Assembly: GCA_031257735.1 (NCBI GenBank)
Contig: JAIROC010000102.1
Location: 1-5,573, forward strand
From: Bacteroidales bacterium
Lineage (GTDB): Bacteria > Bacteroidota > Bacteroidia > Bacteroidales > WCHB1-69
Reading direction: 5' to 3'
DNA length: 5,573 bases
The notes under the pieces were generated by a model. The model was given only the letters and a program-made list of their open reading frames with translations, was not told the origin of the DNA and did no database searches. The position numbers and the translations under genes are program-made. Each line of letters starts with the position of its first letter. Position 1 is the first letter of the stretch. Below are positions 1 through 5,384 of this stretch, one piece after another.

Positions 1-63
1 TCCGATCAGGCTGTGCCTGCTTTTATTTTTAATACGTTTACTACTGACATTCGTTATTTTTTT
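1..63. repeat. Truncated, diverged copy of an intergenic repeat
   Basis: This stretch matches the inner left part of the composite repeat at 1411-1611. Shared blocks, in order, are a small palindrome (CAGGC-tgt-GCCTG, 7-19, against GCAGGC-tat-GCCTGC at 1455-1469), a tract reading TTTATTTTTAATAC, the 12-mer ACTACTGACATT (40-51), and a T-rich run. About 14 bases present between the AATAC tract and the 12-mer in the other copy are missing here. The left part is cut by the window edge. The right half of the element is absent, because the stop codon of the next reading frame begins at 71. It is probably non-coding. Its palindrome followed by T-rich DNA could act as a plus-strand terminator, but no plus-strand gene is visible here. 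Confidence 0.6.
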
Positions 64-68
64 AATGA

Positions 69-296
69 TTATCGTATATGATACCTAAACTCATTCTTGC
101 AAGCCACAGCAGCGACTAATATTCTATCAAATTGCTTTTCTCCGGAATATCCTCTATTGAATTTTTTATTATCGTCAAAATTTATTTTTACACTATTTAT
201 CATTTCACTTACATCTATACGAATTATATTTTCACCATAGTAAAAAAGCCATGACGTTACATCAAAAGTAGATATATTATTAAAGTGTGAAATCAT
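69..296 (-). CDS. Hypothetical protein, 75 aa, unrecognised
   Basis: I do not recognise this protein. It is a complete frame of 75 codons from ATG to TAA, starting 34 nt after the stop of the DUF6624-like gene on the same strand. An in-frame stop lies 15 nt before the ATG, so a longer start is excluded. The sequence is mixed polar and hydrophobic, with a central stretch YYGENIIRIDVSEMINSV (about residues 19-36) and a basic C-terminus ending NEFRYHIR. There is no signal peptide, membrane segment or zinc-binding cysteine motif. The frame ends directly beside the repeat fragment at 1-63, so it may be the remnant of a gene disrupted by the repeat, or a short downstream partner of the DUF6624-like gene. 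It could also be a chance frame, although its composition looks protein-like. Confidence 0.4.
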   Translation of the reverse strand: MISHFNNISTFDVTSWLFYYGENIIRIDVSEMINSVKINFDDNKKFNRGYSGEKQFDRILVAAVACKNEFRYHIR

Positions 297-330
297 TAAA
301 ATTATTGTATTTTATTAAGAAATTATATTT

Positions 331-1287
331 TCATTTAAAGAAAGGAATATATAAGTATATACCATATTGATTATGTGTTGCTCTATAATAGTTTCGCATC
401 ATTTCTTCATCTTCTAAGGTGGGTAATCCTATTGCAATTCTACGTTGATTGATGATAATTTTTTCTTCACATGGAATAGCAGCAGGATTGTAAAAAGTAT
501 AATAAATAGATTCTTTTTTTTCGACAAAACTCAAATCGTCAACTTTTGTTGCATAATCTCTAGGTGATAATTTCCCTTGTAACATAGCATTAAATAAAGT
601 TTTAAAAATAAATAGAGAATCTCTATAATGATAAATAGAAATTGGAAACCAAGATAACAAGGAACCTGTTGCTAATCCGATATTTTGCTCACAAGGATAA
701 CCATATAAAAAAATAAGGCTATCAATAATTAGACGATTTAAGCTATCTATTTCAGACAATTGAGCAAACTTCTTCTTTGTATTTTTAGATTTAGGAAACC
801 AAAAATTCCATTCTTTAATTTTATGTCTTATTTCAATATCTCTGTTATCTAACAGTTTAAGGGTCAATCTGTAATTTGTATTAATTTTTAAATAACAATT
901 GTTTCTTATACTATCTTCCCACAGTTCTAATTGACTCCATTTATCATCAATAAAGTATGAACTAAAGACAACTGTATTTCTTCTAAAATTTGATAAGGGA
1001 TACCCTCTTGATACGCAAATTTGTATCCATTCAAACATTAAACTATCTTTTTGTAATAATGCACTACAAATAGTTGCATTATATATATCTTTCGTGAGAG
1101 AATAATCCACAGATGAGAATGCTCGTTGATAATAATACAATGCTGAATCTATATTAGTTTTGCAAAAATAAACTTCAGCGTTTACACATTGCTGATAATA
1201 ATATATATAATTGTAATTATAGATATTATTTTGACTTACCATTATCAAATTAGCATATAATAAAGAACTACTCAAGATTATTTTCAT
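331..1287 (-). CDS. DUF6624-like protein, probably exported
   Basis: This 318-aa protein of unknown function has a short hydrophobic N-terminus (residues 3-18, after a single Lys) that could be a weak signal peptide. The next segment, about 29-100, is rich in Tyr and amphipathic helices (for example SALYYYQRAF at 48-57) and looks TPR-like, though no repeat is clear-cut. The C-terminal half, about 178-298, resembles the DUF6624 family: a DSLNRLIIDSL helix (181-191), a YGYP turn (195-198), NIGLATG (202-208), the YHYRDS segment (219-224), the DYATKVDDL helix (244-252) and, near the end, RRIAIGLPTLEDEE (282-295). The family match is from memory of its pattern, not a search. It lies 365 nt after the S41 gene, beyond a hairpin, so it may be a separate unit. 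Five AAT triplets (1291-1305) lie just upstream of its ATG. DUF6624 has no established biochemical role that I know of. Confidence 0.75.
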   Translation of the reverse strand: MKIILSSSLLYANLIMVSQNNIYNYNYIYYYQQCVNAEVYFCKTNIDSALYYYQRAFSSVDYSLTKDIYNATICSALLQKDSLMFEWIQICVSRGYPLSNFRRNTVVFSSYFIDDKWSQLELWEDSIRNNCYLKINTNYRLTLKLLDNRDIEIRHKIKEWNFWFPKSKNTKKKFAQLSEIDSLNRLIIDSLIFLYGYPCEQNIGLATGSLLSWFPISIYHYRDSLFIFKTLFNAMLQGKLSPRDYATKVDDLSFVEKKESIYYTFYNPAAIPCEEKIIINQRRIAIGLPTLEDEEMMRNYYRATHNQYGIYLYIPFFK

Positions 1288-1320
1288 TCAAATAATAATA
1301 ATAATGTTATTATAATTACA

Positions 1321-1361
1321 CAAAAAGACTGTCAATTTATATTCATAAATCAACAGTCTTT
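1321..1361 (-). terminator. Bidirectional hairpin terminator
   Basis: AAAGACTGT (1324-1332) pairs perfectly with ACAGTCTTT (1353-1361). Inside, ATTTAT (1335-1340) pairs with ATAAAT (1345-1350) around a 4-nt loop, giving a two-part stem interrupted by a 2x2 internal loop. On the minus strand the hairpin ends in five T (1322-1326), three of them within the stem; on the plus strand it is followed by CTTTCTTTTT. It would stop transcripts coming from the maturase and peptidase genes before they reach the DUF6624-like gene, whose ATG is only 36 nt further on. Either that gene is read at a reduced level or it has a promoter that overlaps this site. Confidence 0.7.
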
Positions 1362-1410
1362 CTTTCTTTTTGTTAATAAAATATTAGTTGTAATCACTTT
1401 CTTTTTTAGG

Positions 1411-1611
1411 ATCACCCCGTTCGGACGAGGTTCTACCTCGTTCGTTCTATCCAAGCAGGCTATGCCTGCATTTATTTTTAATACATTTTCCATTTCAACA
1501 TATACTACTGACATTTATTATTTTTTTTATATTCTTTTTATTGCGCAGGTAGAACCTGCGGGGATAATTCGAACGAGGTAGAACCTCGTCCGAACAGGGG
1601 GGGGTTGTGAT
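1411..1611. repeat. Composite inverted-repeat element, MITE-like
   Basis: Two perfect 26-bp inverted arms (1419-1444 and 1570-1595) enclose an AT-rich centre. The outer ends continue imperfectly: ATCAC at 1411 pairs with GTGAT at 1607-1611, and a C4 run faces a G8 run (1597-1604). Each arm is itself palindromic, ACGAGGT-3 nt-ACCTCGT (1425-1441 and 1573-1589). Inside the arms lie two more palindromes of the same design, GCAGGC-tat-GCCTGC (1455-1469) and CGCAGGT-aga-ACCTGCG (1544-1560). All share the core AGGY-N3-RCCT. The element is far more GC-rich in its arms than its surroundings and contains no gene. A partial copy sits at 1-63, so it belongs to a family. It could be a non-autonomous mobile element, a REP-type element, or a recombination site; no convincing target duplication is visible. 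Confidence 0.75.
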
Positions 1612-1652
1612 ATTTTTAAAGAAAATACTCTTATGTCATCATCTTTTTAGTT

Positions 1653-3311
1653 TCATTTTTTCTGAATTTGTTTTTCCAATTCTTTAATGGCTACTTCAAT
1701 GTCTTTATCTATGTTTCCCATATATTCTTCAAAACTGTATTTAACCCAAATATCAGGAATAATTCCTGTATCAAATATTTTTTTAGAATACGGGAAAAGC
1801 ACGCGTCTTGCACAAATCCTTGCAAAACTATTTTTAATAGGCCAATCCCATATTACTAAGGGCGACCCTGTGGAACCAAAAGAAGGACGACCAATAAACA
1901 AAGGTCTGTCTGGACGTTCATACAACATAATTAAAAAATCTTCTGCCGCAGAAACTGTTCCTGTGGCTATTAGTATGATTATGGGACAATCAAACCGTTT
2001 TATAGAATCTTCAATATAAATTGTATCTGCATCAAAAGTTTGATATGCCCGCATAGCGTAAAAATCTTTATTGTTTTCTATATAATTTCCATTAGCTTTT
2101 TTAACACTATTATTAACACGCGCTTGCCATGCAAAATGTAGAAAACAAGTGTCTTTAATTATGTGTTTTAAAAAATAACGCGCGGTTGCAGTACTTCCCC
2201 CACTGTTAGTTCTTATATCTATAATTATTCCATCAGCATAATATAATGTATCTTTGTATTTTTCAAAATAACGCTCTATTTGCCCTTGGGGATCATTAAA
2301 AGAATTGATAGTAAGAAGAGCAATATTATTTTCTAACCATGAAATACGAATACGTTCATAGTCGGAAATATATGATTTACCTGTAGAAGGGTATCTAAAT
2401 CTTTCTCCTTCACGTGGAGGCGTATTTGTTTTGATTTCACCTTGCGGAGTAATATAAGTAAGGGTCAATTTATCGTTGAGTTGTCTTACAGAAAATAAAT
2501 CATAAGCTGCTAATAACTCTTGTGTTGGTTTAAATTTAGAATCTACATAAGGATTGATATATTTTTCCATGTATTCGTCAGTGTTCATTCCATTGATTTT
2601 AATAATTTTTGATCCAACAGGAAAAGTATTTACAAGTGTTGTATCTACTGTTACAATTCTAAGTGTATCGTTGAAATATCGGACGGATATGCCGATATAA
2701 TCCGTATAAGGATAATGATAATGGCTACCTTGATAGTTGGTATGTCCATCTTGTAGAGAACCAACAAATTTCTGCATAAGTTCATCAAATTCAACATTAT
2801 TTTTTGTTTCCATGACCAATGGAATATAGGTTTGGTAAAGACTATCCCAATCAAAAGTCAATTGGTCATAGAATACGAAATTATATCTTACCTCAGACCA
2901 AAACATACTTAAAGCTAACAATTTATCTTTCATTGAAATTGTGTTTGGCTGACAATTGATAAATTCAATCCGTGTATATGCAGTATCATTATTGTACAAC
3001 ACGATAAAATCAATCGGTTTATTTATTTTTACTGTAAACTCAATAGAGTCAATATCTGATATGAATTTAACCTTTTTTGATCTTTTTGTCTTTTCGAAAG
3101 AATCGAATATCGTCAGAATATCTGGTTTTATTTCAGGCGCAATAATCCACTCACTAGATTGATGGTTTATCATATAATAAATCTGTTTTTTCGTAGAATG
3201 CAATACATTTTCTTTCTTCTGTGCCTTTCCTATCGCTAGTGTTCCTATTATCAACGCTATTATAATAAGATATGTCTGTTTATTTATCCTGAGTAACTGA
3301 TTTGGTTTCAT
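1653..3311 (-). CDS. Exported S41-family peptidase, tricorn/IRBP-like
   Basis: This 552-aa serine peptidase carries an N-terminal signal sequence (hydrophobic 14-27, possible cleavage after A30; no lipobox), so it should act in the periplasm or envelope. A poorly conserved region follows to about 125. Then comes the family's helical bundle, WSEVRYNFVFYDQLTFDWDS (138-157) to LQDGHT (186-191), a PDZ-like segment with VGSKIIKINGM (232-242), and the catalytic core. That core has DIRTNSGG (365-372), the probable nucleophile Ser454 in GTVSAAEDF (451-459), RPSFGSTGSP (475-484) and GIIPD (516-520). The position occupied by the catalytic Lys in C-terminal-processing proteases (FGKG) is FGST here, as in tricorn/IRBP-type members, which use a different arrangement. 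It begins 2 nt after the maturase stop, which implies co-transcription and probably translational coupling. Inference: it may process the exported peptide; housekeeping proteolysis is the alternative. Confidence 0.9.
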   Translation of the reverse strand: MKPNQLLRINKQTYLIIIALIIGTLAIGKAQKKENVLHSTKKQIYYMINHQSSEWIIAPEIKPDILTIFDSFEKTKRSKKVKFISDIDSIEFTVKINKPIDFIVLYNNDTAYTRIEFINCQPNTISMKDKLLALSMFWSEVRYNFVFYDQLTFDWDSLYQTYIPLVMETKNNVEFDELMQKFVGSLQDGHTNYQGSHYHYPYTDYIGISVRYFNDTLRIVTVDTTLVNTFPVGSKIIKINGMNTDEYMEKYINPYVDSKFKPTQELLAAYDLFSVRQLNDKLTLTYITPQGEIKTNTPPREGERFRYPSTGKSYISDYERIRISWLENNIALLTINSFNDPQGQIERYFEKYKDTLYYADGIIIDIRTNSGGSTATARYFLKHIIKDTCFLHFAWQARVNNSVKKANGNYIENNKDFYAMRAYQTFDADTIYIEDSIKRFDCPIIILIATGTVSAAEDFLIMLYERPDRPLFIGRPSFGSTGSPLVIWDWPIKNSFARICARRVLFPYSKKIFDTGIIPDIWVKYSFEEYMGNIDKDIEVAIKELEKQIQKK

Positions 3312-3313
3312 TT

Positions 3314-4609
3314 TTATTTATCTATTTGATTAATTGATTGATAATGTTGTTCTATGTGTTGTTCTATGACTTCTTCTATGCCCATTTTTAGACAGAAAGA
3401 TTGAAAATCATCGTTTCTATTAAATTCCATCATCTTTTGGCTACATGGTCCCATGCATACAGGTAATAAAGAACAATTAATACAATATTCATTTTCAAAT
3501 GTTGCATTTCCAAAACGTTTGGAATAAGTTAATATATTCCAGTCAATTTTGCCATCTGATAATAATATTCCGTCATGTGGATGTGTTGTAAAATTACGAG
3601 CAGTACATTTAAACACACGACCATCATAGTTAATAACAGCCTGATTTATTTTGTCCGCATAACAAACATGAAATTTTGTATTTAATTCAAAAAAATCTAC
3701 ATTAAACCCATTTGCTTTAAAATATTCTTTATTATCTTCTGCAGATACATATTTATGAAAAGAATCTTGCCATACTTGCTGAAAAGCAATACATATTTTT
3801 GATTTTGCTTTTTGAGAAAAACAATTCACTATTTCATTGATATCTTTCAAAGTCTCTTGTGTATAATTTATGCGAACCATAATAGTGTTTTTTCTATATT
3901 CAGATAACAAATTGATATTATCAATTATGGTTTGAAAAGTTCCTTCTCTATTTTTTAGAAATCGTATTTTATCATGCGTAGTTTGATTTCCATCAAGTGT
4001 AATTTGGAAATTAGTAATGCCTAATATCTCAAACAGTTTTGCTCTTTTTTCATTAATTAAATAACCATTTGTTGTAATTGAATTTAATAAATTAATTTGA
4101 TGCTTGTTAAGTAATTTTTGTAATTCTATAGTCAATGGATATATGACCTCATCAAAATAAATCAACGGTTCACCTCCAAACCAATCAATTAATAAAGATT
4201 GTAAATTTCTTTCTTGAATATTTAAAGTAATATGATTAATAATAGATTGTATTGTATTTTTGTTCATGTGTCCTTTGGGATGATTTTCATAACAATACCA
4301 ACAATGAAAATTGCATTCCAATGTAGGATTTATTGTTAAACGATACTGTTTTCTATCAAAAATAACTTTCCTATTCATTGTTTTGACATAATCTAATTCA
4401 TTAAAGAAATCAGGAACAATAATGCCCAATTTATACATCGCATTAAACAAAGTTGGCTTATTTTTTTGAAGATTTTCTAAGTCTTGATTTATTAAAGCAT
4501 AGTAGTTATCACGTGTTAATGCAAAGATAATTCTATTTAATAAATTGTAAATCACAATGGTATTGTTTTTTTCTTTAATATATATATATTTGTTTAATTT
4601 GTAACTCAT
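3314..4609 (-). CDS. Radical SAM/SPASM peptide maturase
   Basis: This 431-aa enzyme should cleave S-adenosylmethionine to a radical and use it to modify the precursor peptides encoded just upstream; it is cytoplasmic. The first ~80 residues look like the small N-terminal leader-binding (RRE/PqqD-like) region found in many such maturases, but this is a judgement from layout. The radical SAM core starts near 88: C99-x3-C103-x2-C106 binds the catalytic 4Fe-4S cluster, and WFGGEPL (143-149) is the SAM-contacting GGE motif; ITTNGYL (178-184) and QITLDG (202-207) are further core strands. The C-terminal SPASM domain is complete: C316, then G330-x4-C335, C376-x2-C379-x5-C385-x3-C389, and C406, enough for two auxiliary clusters. 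The chemistry (thioether, C-C link, epimerisation) cannot be read from sequence. It starts 183 nt after precursor 2, beyond a hairpin. Confidence 0.93.
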   Translation of the reverse strand: MSYKLNKYIYIKEKNNTIVIYNLLNRIIFALTRDNYYALINQDLENLQKNKPTLFNAMYKLGIIVPDFFNELDYVKTMNRKVIFDRKQYRLTINPTLECNFHCWYCYENHPKGHMNKNTIQSIINHITLNIQERNLQSLLIDWFGGEPLIYFDEVIYPLTIELQKLLNKHQINLLNSITTNGYLINEKRAKLFEILGITNFQITLDGNQTTHDKIRFLKNREGTFQTIIDNINLLSEYRKNTIMVRINYTQETLKDINEIVNCFSQKAKSKICIAFQQVWQDSFHKYVSAEDNKEYFKANGFNVDFFELNTKFHVCYADKINQAVINYDGRVFKCTARNFTTHPHDGILLSDGKIDWNILTYSKRFGNATFENEYCINCSLLPVCMGPCSQKMMEFNRNDDFQSFCLKMGIEEVIEQHIEQHYQSINQIDK

Positions 4610-4626
4610 AAGTGTAATTGCTTTTT

Positions 4627-4695
4627 AAAAAAAGAGATTATTCAACCAAGTAATTATAAAGTCAAATTATCAATACTACCTTTTTGAATAATCTC
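4627..4695 (-). terminator. Intra-operon terminator/attenuator before the maturase
   Basis: On the minus strand, GAGATTATTCAA (4695-4684) pairs perfectly over 12 bp with TTGAATAATCTC (4645-4634), directly followed by seven T (4633-4627). The 38-nt loop can form a further 5-bp stem (4651-4655 with 4665-4669). Stem plus T-tract is the layout of an intrinsic terminator. It sits 98 nt after the second precursor and ends 17 nt before the maturase ATG. Inference: most transcripts stop here, giving abundant precursor mRNA, and readthrough supplies smaller amounts of maturase and peptidase, as in many RiPP operons. The rest of the 183-nt gap holds nothing else I can support. Confidence 0.75.
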
Positions 4696-4792
4696 ATAAT
4701 AATAACTCATCTAAATTAATAGTAAGAATACACACACTACCCATTATCAAATGTAGCATTTCTGCGGTATAATTACATCTGCGTTTTTTATG

Positions 4793-5071
4793 TTATAGCT
4801 TTAACGAAAATGCTGCACTATATATTTGTGCAGATGATTGTACCTGAGATAAAGATTGTACTTGTGTAACTATATTGCATCTACATTTGCAACCTCCTAT
4901 ATTATTTATGTTTTTTAGTTTGATAACATAATCGGTGTAATCACAAATACAATTTGATACGCCATTTATATTATCTACTTCTCCCGAAATTGCAATTGCA
5001 ATCGTCACACCTCCAACTATATTCTCTAGTTCTTCGTTTGTTAATTTGATTTGTTCTTGTATCGTTTTCAT
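4793..5071 (-). CDS. RiPP precursor peptide 2, GG leader, CxC/CxCxC core
   Basis: This 92-aa peptide is probably the substrate of the adjacent maturase. The leader (1-21) ends TNEELENIVGG, the double-glycine form used by C39-type peptidase/exporters and typical of Bacteroidales rSAM-modified precursors. The 71-residue core starts with a hydrophobic, Ala/Ile-rich stretch (22-30) and then has two modules, NIN-x4-C41-I-C43 and NIN-x4-C61-K-C63-R-C65, with the Asn triplets 20 residues apart. The five cysteines are the only ones in the peptide. The tail has no Cys and is built of hexads of the form h-x-S-x-[S/A]-x (71-88), partly a DNA-level duplication, and carries AQIYSA, matching AQIMSA in precursor 1. 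It lies 10 nt after precursor 1, so the two should be co-transcribed. The modified product and its activity are unknown. Confidence 0.88.
   Translation of the reverse strand: MKTIQEQIKLTNEELENIVGGVTIAIAISGEVDNINGVSNCICDYTDYVIKLKNINNIGGCKCRCNIVTQVQSLSQVQSSAQIYSAAFSLKL
4836..4871. repeat. 18-bp in-frame tandem duplication in precursor 2
   Basis: The 11-mer GATTGTACCTG at 4836 recurs as GATTGTACTTG at 4854, exactly 18 bp (six codons) later; over the full 18-bp unit 12 positions match. In the protein this gives the hexads around VQSLSQ and VQSSAQ (residues 71-82). The repeat probably explains why the distance from the last Cys to the AQIxSA motif is eight residues longer than in precursor 1. Confidence 0.55.
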
Positions 5072-5081
5072 AATAATTAAT

Positions 5082-5384
5082 TTAAATATTTACACTCAAT
5101 GAATTATAAGAATTATAACTTGTCTTTGCTGACATAATTTGTGCTGTATATATAACAAGTGTTTTGCACGTACATTGACACGGATACGCCTTATTTATAT
5201 TTGTGGCTCCTTGTACAACTTTATTAATATATGTACATTCACATCCTGATTGATTATTAAGATTGGTTACTGTTTGATCACTAGATAGCATAAATACAGC
5301 ACCTCCCATAATTTCATTCATTTCATCGTTATCTAATCTTCCTTCTTCAATTTTTATTAATCTTTTTTCTATCTTTTTATTCAT
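5082..5384 (-). CDS. RiPP precursor peptide 1, GG leader, CxC/CxCxC core
   Basis: This 100-aa peptide is the first gene of the cluster and a paralogue of the next one. Its charged leader (1-28) ends RLDNDEMNEIMGG, close to the leader end of the TIGR04149-type Bacteroidales rSAM-modified peptides. The 72-residue core begins AVFMLSS and has two modules: Q-x2-TNLN-x4-C48-E-C50 and Q-x2-TNIN-x4-C69-Q-C71-T-C73, with the Asn triplets 21 residues apart. Nineteen residues separate the GG from the first Cys, exactly as in precursor 2. The tail (74-100) lacks Cys, includes AQIMSA, and ends in a Ser/Asn/Tyr-rich stretch (SYNSYNS, 89-95). There is no Sec signal, so export would need GG-specific cleavage by a transporter not seen here. 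Lanthipeptide chemistry is an alternative, since Ser/Thr and Cys are present, but no lanthionine enzyme is encoded in the window. Confidence 0.88.
   Translation of the reverse strand: MNKKIEKRLIKIEEGRLDNDEMNEIMGGAVFMLSSDQTVTNLNNQSGCECTYINKVVQGATNINKAYPCQCTCKTLVIYTAQIMSAKTSYNSYNSLSVNI

Noticed and set aside
1411..1611. CRISPR-like array in the palindromic region
   Set aside because: The repeats are inverted and nested, with no regular direct repeats or unique spacers, and no cas gene is nearby.
1402..1620. Target-site duplication flanking the inverted-repeat element (TTTTTA on both sides)
   Set aside because: T-rich and A-rich strings are expected by chance here and do not abut the element ends at equal distance.
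1668..2019. Plus-strand open frames of 63 and 110 codons opposite the 3' end of the S41 gene
   Set aside because: They lie wholly antisense to well-supported S41 catalytic motifs and show no domain of their own.
2651..3162. Small open frames on both strands within the S41 gene (67 and 68 codons)
   Set aside because: They overlap conserved or in-frame coding sequence of the peptidase and are low-complexity, AT-driven frames.
4694..4759. Tiny minus-strand frame MLHLIMGSVCILTINLDELLL, overlapping an 11-codon frame, between precursor 2 and the maturase
   Set aside because: It has no leader or core resemblance to the precursors, overlaps the terminator stem, and such short frames are expected by chance in AT-rich DNA.
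4793..5384. Assignment of the precursors to CXXX-repeat peptides or lanthipeptides
   Set aside because: The cysteines are spaced CxC/CxCxC rather than every four residues, and no LanB, LanC or LanM enzyme is encoded in the window; the neighbour is a radical SAM enzyme.
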